Assembly: GCF_933775445.1 (NCBI RefSeq) | Contig: NC_065876.1 | Coordinates: 13,082,001-13,146,000 of the forward strand | Direction of reading: 5' to 3' | DNA: 64,000 nucleotides | Origin: Argentina anserina | Lineage: Eukaryota > Streptophyta > Magnoliopsida > Rosales > Rosaceae | In this document: positions 53,142 to 64,000 of the stretch, piece after piece | How the letters are laid out: every line of letters begins with the position of its first letter | How positions within the stretch are numbered: position 1 is the stretch's first letter | Notes under the pieces: generated by a model | The model's database searches: none | The model's input: the letters and a program-made list of their open reading frames with translations, nothing else | Told to the model about the DNA's origin: nothing | Made by a program: the position numbers and the translations under genes

Positions 53142-56100
53142 AAGGTCTTGTGGCTGTGCCTACTGTTGGGTTGGCGGTATTGGGTGATCGGAATGTGCTT
53201 AATTGGCTTGGCCATTTCGTTCATCTGCGGGCTGAAATAAGATGGGCATTAGGTTTAGGTAGCAATTGGGGTACAGTGCTGAAATGGGTAGGTTGGTTCT
53301 CGGTTTTAGCTTAACTTCTTGACAACAAGAGTACGTGCAGTTCAGCATTGAACATGTATATTCCATCCACCAATGCCTCCAGAAGGTACTTATCGAAATA
53401 CTCTGCTGAAGTTTTAGCCTTTTTAGGAAAGTCAAGTTGTAATCTGAGCCTTTGAAGTCTTTCCTTTCGTAGAAACTGTTCTAGTTTGTGCCCTAGGCAC
53501 CTTTTAGTGAATGAATTTTGGTCAGTTTGTTAATCTTTTTCTTGCTTATCAACTTTTGTTTATTTTTTGAGTTTTATGATACTTTCTTTCCCTGATGTTG
53601 AAGTAATTTATTTGTAGTTAACTTGTTTGGATTGATAGGATTTCTAGTTAAACTAAACTGATATGCAAGTTCTACTTGAAACGTGGAAATAGTAAATGCA
53701 GTTGCTATCTGTTCAGCCTCTTTATTGATTGATATGATGGAATCTCTCTGTTTTTTTTTTTTGGGTAGTTTTGCTTCTAGGAAACTTGATTCTTCTTATA
53801 GGATATGATATGGGAAAGTTCCACGCGAAGTCCTTATCTAGTTAAATGACACAGACCTTCTATTTTGTAACGCTTCTTTTCTTAGGTGTTGGCAAGTGAT
53901 TCTCTGGTCATATGAGACAAGCGGATAAAGAGAATTTGGTGTAGCATTTTTATTATCGCTGCCCTAGCTAACTACTTTTATTTATTGTGTAACCTTCCGG
54001 TAATACACTTGCTGGTTATAAGTGGTGTTGCTGATCATAAGCTGTTTTTAAAGTTCAGTGGTGTTTGGTATTTATTGTGCATGGTTTGGAGGTTTATTTA
54101 TTTAATTTTTTAATAAATAAATTCAGGGGAATATGTAGGAGCAGCTGGTGCTTTCCCTTTGAAGTTTTTGTCGGGGCTTGAAATATTGAATGTGAAACAA
54201 TTTGCTTATAATTTTTGCATGCATTTTTGGAATGTGAAACAATTTGCTTATAACTTTTGCATACATTTTTGGGTTATTTAAATTTTCATGCAACAAAACT
54301 TTTATATAAATTTGAGTAATGAGTTTTGAGGCGAAACAATAGATCAGCAGGATCCTGTCCTTTTGGATCTATGTCGCTTTATGTTTAGCATCTTTTATTA
54401 ACTTTGCATGAATGGCCGCATTGTTTTGCAATGTTGTTTGTAATGCTTTATGGCTGTATTATTGTTTATTAATGTGTCTGATTATTTTGTTTCATTTTTC
54501 TCTGAGAGTGATTATTTTCTTACTTTAGATTATAGTTAATTTGTTTATGATAAAAATTGAGTGTGCATGCTTTCTGGGTTTCAAATTCCAACAAGTGTTC
54601 GCGAGCAGTCAGAAGGTTAAAAAAGTTGAATATGTTTCCAAAACTTTGAGTGCAGTGTACTGTATTTGTATTGCAAATGTTTCTGTTGTAGCAGTGTCAA
54701 AGCCACTTACCTTAGAAGACTGATCTGTCTAGGTGACTCCACCCAAGGGCATATACGACTTGTAATTTACCAAAGGGTTTCGTGTTGCACATTTTTACTT
54801 GTCTTTATGGAAATGTTTTTCCTTTGGTATATATGTGTGTAGGCAATTTACGTTTTGAGCAAAACTTCTTCACTGCATTAGCATATTGAGCATTATGATT
54901 TATGGTAAGCTTAGACTCGATTAGTTTCATGAATCAGAAAAATTATTAATTCAGCAACTTTTGTAACTTCCGACTACCCCCACTTTGATAAACCTGCTAA
55001 GTCCTTATTGGACAGTCTCACTGCCACGTGGTGGGGCTGCCCCATAGCAGATTCTCTCCATGAATCAATATCATAATCAGCAGGATGAAATAATGGGAAA
55101 TTTAGAAAACCTGATTCTGGAAGTTACTAAACACTAGTTGAAATGAAAATTATTCTCTGGTTGTATTATGAACATCCCAACAAGAAGATAATTTGTTTCC
55201 AGAAGACCACAAAACAGAAGCTAGTTTTGTTGTAAATATACCATGAAAAGTACCATAAGCTTGTTGTTCATGTGATTGAAGTACTTTGTATTTGGGTTAA
55301 TATTCTATGTTTCCTTCTGCCATTGAATCTTTGATCTCCAGCAGGGTACTCATTTTGATACCGGAAACTTTCATCTGCATTGCAGAACTTGATCTGAGTC
55401 TTCTAGTGGGTTTGAGTTTTCTTGATACTGCATTGCTATTGGTATTAGAATGAATTTTGTGATTGAAACTGAATTGACTTAATAAGTTACTATTATGGGA
55501 CTGAATTTATACATTCTGTTCAGGTTATTCTGCAATTGGTATGTTTTTGGCCATAGAAAATCTGTTCGAGTGTGTACGTTGTTTAAAGAAAATAAGTTGC
55601 GCAAAAGGCTCCTTGGGATATTCTGATGAGTCTTTACGATTTTCAATTTGTCATAACAGCTGCTTGGTATCCTTATTTAGTTAGATATTGCAAAAACTGA
55701 TTAGGATGGAAATTGGGTGATAGTATTTTATGCTGTTGCAAGGTTGCTGTATAGTGTGGGAACTGGAAATTCTTGGATTAGTCTTCCCGATGAAGGGAAG
55801 ATATAATTCAGTTCTCATATTTGGCTTTATAGTTTAAAAAAAAAAAAGCTGCAACTAGGTCTAAATTGTGATTGTATTGAACTTGTGTATCAATTATCTG
55901 GTATGGTGGTTGAAATGTCCTTTATTGCTTGTAATGTCTGCTTCAGTTTGTTTGTTTTGTTTTTTGTTTTTTGTTTTTTTACATACTGCTAGTTCTTTCT
56001 GGCCCCTAGCCTCTGAGGTGTTTGACGTTGGTTTTTCCTCACCTTTGTGTGATCTCTATTACACAGAAGGTGCTAATGCTCCATCAATTATAGTTCCTGT

Positions 56101-56490
56101 GTTTCAAAGCAAACAATCAAATTGAACCAAGTTACTGGCATTAGTGATTTGGTTGGAGCTCTCCTTTGGGTATTGTAGACATGTAGTGGTATTTATAATG
56201 TTGATGCTTCGTGGATGCCTGAATGTTTCAGCATACCACTGGGCACATGCCACTTTGCCAGAATTTCAGTCTAAGAGGTTACGTGTACATATCCTAATGT
56301 CCAATAATTCAGCTCTCTCAATTATGTTGCCGCCGGAAGATAGACCCGACATCATGTAATCGCACCCTCACTAGGCGACAATGACAATTTGACGAAATAA
56401 GGAACTCGCCGCCTACCTAGAGCAGACAAAACACATTGAGTGTGCACACAGATACGAAGCTCGACTCGCCTTACATAACAACAATAAAGA
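53142..56490. other. 3' UTR of the ITPK gene and intergenic DNA
   Basis: AT-rich with T runs. No ORF with a recognisable domain and no transposon ends found between the ITPK stop and the hAT element. Confidence 0.45.
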
Positions 56491-56610
56491 CTTATTACCA
56501 GTGGCGTAGCCAGAAATTTTGGTCTATTGGTGCACAAAAATATTTTAATTTGAAACCATATAAATTTATTGAATGTAATGTTTATCTAGCTATTACAATG
56601 ACAATTGTCC

Positions 56611-58960
56611 TCAACGAGTTTTCATCTTTTGAAATCGTTGGATAATAGTCTCATCGTCTATACTAGTAAATATGCCTTTCTCGATATATGAAATCAAACA
56701 ATCGTTCATAAACTCGTCACCCATTTGACTGCGCAAACGTGTCTTCACAATATTCATAGTAGAATATACTATTTCCACACTTGTAGTCGCTACTGGTAAA
56801 ATCAAAGCCAATTTCAAAAGCAAGTACATCAGTGGATATATCACGTCTTTCTTGGTTTGAACCATCTTTTGTGCAAGATCAATTATTCCCTTCAATTCAG
56901 AAAACACGATGTTGGACCGCACGTCTACTATGTAATTTTCAAGTTGATCATGAAGTGCCTCTAGATCATGTGCTGAAAAATCTTGAGAATAATATTGGAC
57001 GAGCTTTATCAATTTTTCTTTGTCACAAGCTGAGAATGGATTGCTCGGGTTCAAACAAGACGTGCAAAGAAGCAACTCAGTATTCTTCTCATTGAAACGA
57101 TCATTTAACTCCCGAAGCTGATTGTCTATGATATTATAAAATAACTCAACACGATAATGATGCAAGTTTGTGGTTGCCTGAAAATTACGCTTTGATTTCC
57201 CTTGAGCTGCAAAACATTCATCCATGTTAACAACTTGAATAGAATATTGTCACAAAATATAGAAGTTTGTATGAGTAACGCATCCCAGTGGCTCTCCCTC
57301 ATTGCTTGCAGACGTTCCTTGCACACAGTAGCCAGGTTCATAGCATTCACAATATCTTGATCTTTCTTTTGCCATGCTTTTGACAAATCATTTGTGACTC
57401 CCAACACATTTTTCATGAAGTGTAGTCAAAAGATGAACTCATATGATCGCATATAATCCAATAAAATCCTTGCTTCTAACTTTTGTTCAGAGCTCGTTCC
57501 ATCTTCTCTAACAACCTTGAGTACAGCTACCACAGATTTGAACATTCTAGTCAAGCTGATTAAAGTATCATAATGCGAGCTCCATCGTGTGTCACTAGTT
57601 TGCTTCAAACTAGTTTCTTGATTCAGCCTTGTCCACTTGAAAACTCATTGTTTTCAAGTGCTTCTAATATGTTATCACCATGTTTCTCTCGAAGAATGTC
57701 ATGTCTTTTAGCTGATGCTCCAACCACATTTACCACATTAGAAACCAAAGTGAAGAAATCTGAAACCATAGTGTGATTTTTTGCCACTGCTACCAAAGCT
57801 TATTGTAACTGATGAGCAAAACAATGCACATAAAAAGCACTGTTGGTTCTTCCAAAATAAGTGTTTTTACACCATTCAGCTCACGTCATATATTACTTGC
57901 TCCATCATATCCTTGACTTCGTATCCTTGACATACTCAATCTAGTTCTACATAAAAAATCATCAATAGTTGCCTTCAATGTGACAACATTGGTATTTGTA
58001 ACATGCTCAACACCCACAAAATGCTCAATCACTTTTCCAGCATCCCCATAACGTAATACAATGGCCATTTGTTCCTTACAAGACATATCTCGAGATTCAT
58101 CAACTAGAATAGCAAATAAGGAATCACCAAGGACATGATCAATTCTATTAACAATTTCAATTGAGATAACACTTACAATATCCTTTTGAATATCATGTGA
58201 TGTTAACTTCAAATTTTCAGGAGAATTCTTCAATGTGACCTTTTGTATATCTTCATTGTAACTGCATAACCATTTCAAAATTTCAAGAAAATTTCCTTGA
58301 TTATTTGAACTTTCAGATTCATCATGTCCACGAAATGGAAGTCCTTGCTTTAAAAGAATTCAAACAACACCAATTGATGCACTTAAGCGAGTCCGATAGT
58401 CGAGTTGGTCTTGAGTTGTTCGATTTGACAATATGGTTTCAATATGTTGCTCTTGATTTTGTAACGCGTCACAATTTCTCGGAGCCTTGATGCGGGCACT
58501 ATTCGGTCCCCCTACATGATTAGCAATAATGTTCTTCTTTCCCCAATTCATAAATCCAGTAATAACAAAAGTGTCTTCACCTCCTTGTTTAAAAGATAAC
58601 AAGGTAGACAATATGCTGCATCGTCTTTTATACTATACTCCAACCAAGGAAATTGTTTAAACCACTCTTTAACAAATTTTCTATTATCTTGCCCCATTTG
58701 CCTGGTAGGAAACGCGTGAGCTTCAGGTTGACAAGCACCCTTTAATAGATAATATCTACGTATTTCATCTTGAACATTGGGATGATATGTTGAAATTAGA
58801 GGGCGGTTTCCATGATCAGAAGGTTATTTTTCACTAGCAACTTCGGAACATGGCATATTTGAATTGTTTGTACCGGATGGCTCCCCCTCAACAACATTTT
58901 TCTTTTGTTTTTTTTTTTCTGGAAGGGTTGTGACTCCACTACAGTATTTGTATGTGGTGG
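56611..58960 (-). pseudogene. hAT transposase, DUF4371/ZMYM-type, with frameshifts and stops
   Basis: Pieces on the minus strand in order: a TTF-type zinc-finger region (FKQFPWLEYSIKDDAAYC, LPCYL) at about 58600-58750; a DUF4371-like core at 57886..58278 with the first catalytic Asp in FAILVDESRDMSCKEQ; TSDTRWSSHYDTLISL at 57426..57608; then 57126..57416; and the C-terminal hAT dimerisation domain at 56611..57225 (LALILPVATTSVEIVYSTMN, KTRLRSQMGDEFMNDCL). Domain order is complete but the phase changes between pieces and stops occur, so no functional protein is expected. Plant genomes hold domesticated relatives, but broken frames inside TIRs argue against domestication here. Confidence 0.85.
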
Positions 58961-59047
58961 TTTGACTGATAATCTGAATGTAATTATAAAACCTCAACAT
59001 GTCTGATAATCTGAATGACTGAACCCTTACAACAATAATGTTAGAGA

Positions 59048-59576
59048 CAATGGTCTAAATAGCGGTTATCAATATCGTATCGGTTTTATAAAATAAGGAT
59101 ATAACGGGGATATATCGAGATATATCGGATTATATCGGATTTATCGTTTTTGCTCATTTTTAATTAAAATTTAATATATTTATAAACATATACATCAAAA
59201 TATACCAAATAAACTTGAGAAATTAAAACTTATAGAAGTAAATGTACTAAATAAAATTCATTAAAAAAATTTGATTTTTTTGACAATTAAAATATATAAA
59301 TAGTATTAATTAATAAAAATATAGGTGATCATTTATCATAAACTCTCTTGTCATTGAATGCTATCGATAAAACTTTCATTTTCTTTAAATTATTTTTTCA
59401 AAACGACGTGGTTTAAAAAATTAAAAATAAATAAAGCACCGATATATTTGGTCAAACTCGGTTTGGTTTGACCCAATACATCGTCATATGACTTGATTTT
59501 TCGAGTTGACCGATATAATAGACCAATAAGCAACTTATCGTATCGTTTTCTTAATATCGGGATATTTAGAACATTG
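59048..59576. mobile_element. hAT-type MITE nested in the hAT element, 529 bp
   Basis: 8-bp duplication GTTAGAGA (59040-59047 and 59577-59584). The left end is CAATGGTCTAAATA and the right end, inverted, CAATGTTCTAAATA. Inner arms repeat ATCGTATCGG/ATATATCGGAT words. No ORF. The ends differ from those of the host element, so it was moved by another transposase. Confidence 0.85.
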
Positions 59577-59871
59577 GTTAGAGAAAATATGTGTATATAT
59601 ATAATGATCAGAAAATTTGCATTGTCTCATTTGGATCAGACACAATCACACAAAGTAGAAAACTATCAGGAATTCTTTTAGTAATAGGAAATAAAAGAAT
59701 TTTCCATTATTATCGGACCACATGTCCCCATTAATATCACAAAAGTATTAAAATCAAGAGAATGTGAGTAGAGGCACGTGAAGTGTAAATATTTTGCGGG
59801 GTTGTCTCATCCAAATGTAAATATTAGTAGAATATTATCACTATATATCAAAATATTGCGATAATAGTACA

Positions 59872-60399
59872 CTAGGCTGCACGTAATCGGGTAGGGGTAC
59901 GCGGAAGCGTTTTTTTAATAAATTTTTTAGGAAACGGGACGTTTTGGAAAAGTCGAAATAAAAATTATATATAAATATATATATTATACAAAAAATAAAC
60001 ATAATAACAAATTTTTAGTTTAAGTAACTCAAAGTCTCAAATAACTCAGTGTTCTACATTCGAAATAACACAAATGTAATGAGAGATCTAAGTATCAACA
60101 AGTGGGAGGGAGGGTCAGCGACTCAGCGGGAGGTCGAAAATATGTCAAAATGAGTCATTTAACTCGACGAAAGTAGGTCTAGTTCTTCATGTAAAAAAAT
60201 ATATAAAAAATCTTATTTTGTTGAAAACTCGCGTTTCCAAAACACCTTTTTCGGAAACTCGTGTTTCCATTTAGGAAACTCCCGTTTCCAAAATATCTTT
60301 TTCTAGAAATGCGTTTCTGTGCGTTTCCGTCGCGGTTTCATAATGGTTCCGCTTCAGAAGCAGGAAACGCACACTCCCCCGCGTTTTCGTGCTTCCTAG
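59872..60399. mobile_element. Possible second TIR element nested in the hAT element
   Basis: CTAGGCTGCACG at the left and, inverted, CTAGGAAGCACG at the right. The interior is rich in GGAAACG/CGTTTCC words in both orientations. A clear target-site duplication was not found. Confidence 0.35.
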
Positions 60400-60498
60400 A
60401 TATACATATACTATATATAGGTAATTTGTTATGACTCAAGAACTGACTCGTGCACAAGAACCAGTAAGCTCTTATGTGCCTCCGCCCCTGCTTATTAC

Positions 60499-63261
60499 TT
60501 GCCTAAGGCACAAATTAACTAAAATAAAGAAAACTAAAAATAACATAATATGGACCCAGACAATGCCCACCAAGTGAGCCCGTGCCCAAGCCCTAATCCA
60601 AAGAGTAGAGGCAACAAAAACCACCGGTCAAGCCAAGCCTTCCCTGCGCCGCCGTTGGACCACCCACCTCCATGTCCAGTTGCCAATCAGTCGGAAATTG
60701 ATACACCTCCTTCTCCAAGTTGGGTACGCAATGAGATCAGGTCCAAAGAACCCCATCCAAACAACACTGTGACCTCGCCATAGCCACCCCACAGATTGGA
60801 GCAACAATGGAGCCACGTCCACCTTGTCTTTCCCGATCAGAAGGCGCTGCAAAAGACCCCCCATAAACATCGCTTCCCATGCCAAAAAGGCTTAATCCAA
60901 AACCTAGCTGTCACTTTGTTTTTCTCTACCCTTGGGTTAATACTGGCCACCGCAAAACAAACTAAGGAGTTGCATGGTTCACTTCCGACCACAAAGGATC
61001 GACAAATTTCACGTCCAACGACGGCCAAAAGACAAGTACAAAGGACAAGTTTTTTTTCTCTCTTCTCTAGAGGGTTTTACTCCTAATCCTTTTTTAATGT
61101 TTGTTGCTTTGTATTCTACGATATCACCATGGGTTATGAGTTAATATGAGCTTGTGTGGGACTACGTCCCTTGCTATGCTTAGAGTCACCTGGAACCGGC
61201 CATTTTTGGCAAAACCTTGGACCGGACTGGTGGCCATTTTCTAGGGCCGGTTTGCAGTTAAAATTTGGAGAAATCGATTGGGACCGGACCAGACTGAGCT
61301 GGGATGGGCCAAAACCAGTATTGTTCCAGTGTTCTTGAAATTCCTTTTTTTTTTTCCAGAATTTCCAGTTGCAAGCAGTCCATTATGCAGTGGAACTCTT
61401 CCATTATGGAATAATGCAATTTCTTACAGTAAATGAACATATGTCGTCATTATATGAACAAATCAAGTAATCAACAAATTGTAACATAGTAATCAAGTAA
61501 TCAAGTAATCATTTTGAATAGAAATAGTAGAACCGCCAGAAGTCCTAGAACATAGATCAAATCAAAATTTGTCCACAAATTGAACAATGTGGATACTTTC
61601 AGGGAGTTTTAGAGATTCATTATTGAATTTGACGAGAAGATATTCAATGATTCATTGCTGGGTTTAACGAAGAAGTGAGTGGGTGGAGTGCTTGATGAAT
61701 TGACGAGAATGAAGAACAATAGAGAACATCGTGAGTATTGTTTCTGAGGGGTTTTGGGAATAAAACAAGTGTGAGTAATACTAGGATAAAACTGTATACT
61801 CCTAAAATTAACCTATAATTGAACTACACGTATACACTCAGGTTTTCGGGCGTTTTGGACCTGATATTGTGAAAGTCCGAACCCGGCCCAATGTTGACAA
61901 AGGCCCGACCTGCAAAAACAATAATAATTACACTAAAAAGCCCGGATTGACCGGGTCGGTTCGGTTTGGTTTCACCAGATATATATATATACATTTCATT
62001 TTCAGATTTATGCCCACCCTTAGATAGTGTTATCAAAGAAAGTTGTTACTAATAGAGAAAATATTCCCACGTTGATGCGAAAATATCCTAAGTTGATGAG
62101 TCGGCTTCTTTAACAATAAACAAGAATGGCTTTCTCACAATTTGTGTTTTTTTTCTTCTTATGAAGAGACAGTTATTTCACTTGCAAACATATCTGGGCG
62201 GAATAAAATATATGACATGTTGGGTTTAGGGATAATCAGGCTCGAACTGAAGTTGAACTCGTGGCGCTATGCTTTTTATATGTGGTCCTTTCATCATTGA
62301 ATTTGAATATATTTCTTAACAATCTCACTTAACTTGTCTTGAGATAAGTGATATCTTAGTTTACATTTTTTGATTCCATATTACAGTTGTTACGTACTGT
62401 TGCTGATCGAGGCGGTTAGCCCTGATGAAAGGGCACGAGAACACCATCAACATCAGATATTATTGCGTGAGCAATACAATAATGACACGTTTAATAACTT
62501 GGAATGAAACTTATCATAAATAGAATTTATTAGAAATATGAGACAAAATTGATTTAGATGTGGAGATTTCAATTCTAATTACGATTGATGTTGGTTACTT
62601 ACCATCGGAATCAGAATCAAAATTAATTTGATTACTAAAATACCCATATATATAATCACTTATTTCGTATACTTACCAATAGTGATATTGTGCTACACCA
62701 ATTTTTAGCAATAGAGCGACATACAAATGTCACTACACCATTTTTTTTTCCTTTAGCACCTAATAAGAAAAATCTAATTCCAACTACATTTCACCTATCG
62801 ATCATATAGTATGTAAATAAAAGAAAAAAATTAAAGAATATTATTAGAGAAAGAGAATAATTAACCTTAAGTGCTTCATAGAATATATGTGGTTTTTATT
62901 TTTAGATTTTAATAATACTATATATATATATATTCTCAATTTGGATTGGACAATTTAGAATATTCTCAATTACATTAGGGTAATTTTAGTATTAAAAAAA
63001 ATACCTAAACTGATGGAGGAATTGGTTATAATACCCATCTCTATCCCTGGGTATCAAGTTAGGGGGTTTGCCAAGAGTCGATTCCTAATGAGGATGTGAG
63101 ACTCACATTAAATTCAATTCCTTGATGTGCTATACAATGGAATTCTCTACGTCCGGAATCAGTTCTCAATTCTATTTCAAGTTAATAAGCATGACATAAA
63201 GGTTTTGTTATTTAATTTGTGGTCCTCTTACTAATGAAGTAATTCGTCTCTCTAGTAGGAA

Positions 63262-63311
<50 letters not shown>

Positions 63312-63640
63312 AACAAAGAACTGAACAACCCAGGATCTATTAGTAAATAACGAGTGCAATCTTTTTTGTTCTATGAGATTGACGCTAGGGGATATCTTCT
63401 AGGAGCTAGATTAGATATAATTATGACATTGATCTGCAAAACAGAGAGAAAGATATTAACATGATAACTTCTGGAACATAATAAACCAGTTGAAAAGTAA
63501 ATAAAGAGAACAAGATAAGTGAATGGTATAACTAGAGCCTAGAGGGATATTTTTGATGTAAAAAAAGTACGTACGTTGATATATATTAGTGAACACGAGC
63601 AAAATAAGAGAGAGAGAGATACGAGTTTAATTGATGGAGC
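60499..63640. other. Intergenic DNA with repeat remnants
   Basis: 60540-61130 has a C-rich stretch with short frames on both strands but no recognisable domain. 61190-61320 and 61830-61975 contain GGACCGGAC and CCGGCCCAATG/ACCGGGTCGGTTCGG words that look like transposon ends. A (TA)n run lies at 63263-63309. No gene is supported. Confidence 0.4.
63263..63309. repeat. (TA)n microsatellite
   Basis: About 23 TA units. Confidence 0.95.
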
Positions 63641-64000
63641 TTACTGTAGAATATCACTCCAGTAGGATTCACTTGTGTCAATATCCATGAGTTTCTTCCA
63701 AGACTCAAAGATGGAAGAAGTGGGTGATGACTGACCTGCATCTTGAATATCACTTGTACTCGAGCTATTCATTCGGTTATTGGCAGTACAAGTCCCAGGA
63801 GATGATGCTGAAACCGACTCAGGACGTTGGTTTTCAAAGTTCTGCATATCGTAGCAGTTGCTCAAGTTGTTGTAAGTATTGTTGTTAAATCCCTCATACA
63901 TTGGAAGGGTGTTGGAAATAGTGTTCAACTCATTAGGTGCCCCAGGATTGCTATCCCGGTTCCATTCTTGATCTCTGACCATGCTAGCTCTATTGAAGTT
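63641..64000 (-). CDS. 3' end of an unidentified gene, possibly an R2R3-MYB-type transcription factor
   Basis: The frame is open to the window edge and ends at a stop at 63641, giving at least 120 residues. It is rich in Asn and Ser (MYEGFNNNTYNNLSNCYDM, SASSPGTCTANNRMNSSSTS) and ends with an aromatic/acidic motif, FESWKKLMDIDTSESYWSDI then LQ. Asn/Ser-rich tails ending in a Trp-containing acidic motif are common in R2R3-MYB activators, but no DNA-binding domain lies in the window and other transcription factors have such tails too. The Met at 63982 is internal rather than a proven start. Confidence 0.4.
   Translation of the reverse strand, partial: NFNRASMVRDQEWNRDSNPGAPNELNTISNTLPMYEGFNNNTYNNLSNCYDMQNFENQRPESVSASSPGTCTANNRMNSSSTSDIQDAGQSSPTSSIFESWKKLMDIDTSESYWSDILQ

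Larger units (their letters stand above)
56499..60490 (-). mobile_element. hAT DNA transposon, ~4 kb, with full ends
   Basis: Perfect 8-bp duplication CTTATTAC (56491-56498 and 60491-60498) and imperfect terminal inverted repeats: CAGTGGCGTAGCCAGAAA at the left and, inverted, CAGGGGCGGAGGCACATA at the right. CAG.GGCG.AGCC is a classic hAT end. Inside is a damaged transposase gene on the minus strand plus nested MITEs. The exact duplication suggests insertion is not ancient, but the transposase is dead. Confidence 0.92.

Noticed and set aside
56611..58960. Domesticated hAT gene
   Set aside because: Frameshifts, stops, intact TIRs and an exact target duplication all point to a dead transposon instead.
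60550..61086. Pro-rich ORFs on both strands around 60.6-61.0 kb
   Set aside because: Overlapping frames without domain or splice support; probably old repeat DNA.

Overview
The window is nuclear DNA from a flowering plant, most likely a eudicot. Three or four host genes sit in AT-rich intergenic DNA packed with nested plant transposons (Ty1/copia, Ty3/gypsy, MULE, hAT, Tourist-type MITEs). The species cannot be fixed from sequence alone. A Rosaceae-like genome is only a guess.

Host genes. (1) 275..401 (+): probable last coding exon of an unidentified gene that begins left of the window; a decayed partial copy of this locus lies at 18.8 kb. (2) 33115..35730 (+): six-exon gene for a nucleolar two-RRM protein of the RBM34/Nop12 family. 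(3) 37067..39285 (-): four-exon gene for a TMEM41/DedA (SNARE-associated Golgi, PF09335) membrane protein, convergent with gene 2. (4) 52053..53141 (+): intronless inositol-tetrakisphosphate 1-kinase (ITPK) gene. (5) 63641..64000 (-): 3' end of a gene cut by the window edge, possibly an R2R3-MYB-type regulator.

Repeat layout. 2.1-11.7 kb: a broken minus-strand Ty3/gypsy element that has lost its reverse-transcriptase core and carries several tandem arrays. 12.2-18.2 kb: a 2.5-kb solo LTR (TSD AAAGC) split by a 3.5-kb non-autonomous LTR element (TSD GCATG) that holds a CpG-rich 100-bp tandem array. 18.8-29.7 kb: a second copy of the 0.2-1.8 kb locus, opened by a 2.1-kb solo LTR (TSD GCATT) and by a foldback MULE (9-bp TSD TTTAAAATA); the MULE sits in a Tourist MITE and has itself been hit by a decayed copia element and a solo LTR of that copia family. 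29.8-32.9 kb: a second MULE-like element (9-bp TSD AAAGAAAAA) that is mostly four copies of a ~500-bp tandem repeat and ends ~225 bp before the RBM34-like start codon. 42.8-50.1 kb: a young minus-strand copia element with two indistinguishable 185-bp LTRs. 56.5-60.5 kb: a hAT element (8-bp TSD CTTATTAC) with a broken DUF4371/ZMYM-type transposase and at least one nested hAT-type MITE (8-bp TSD GTTAGAGA).

Most interesting signal. In the young copia element gag and pol are separate ORFs about 1.1 kb apart and in different frames. Each start codon lies directly behind the same acceptor-like sequence TTTTGTAG, and the leader has a good 5' splice donor (CCCAAG|GTAAAT). This suggests, but does not prove, that gag and pol mRNAs are made by alternative 3' splice-site choice. 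An older relative 20 kb away keeps the same spacer, the same pol start context and a donor-like GTATGT.
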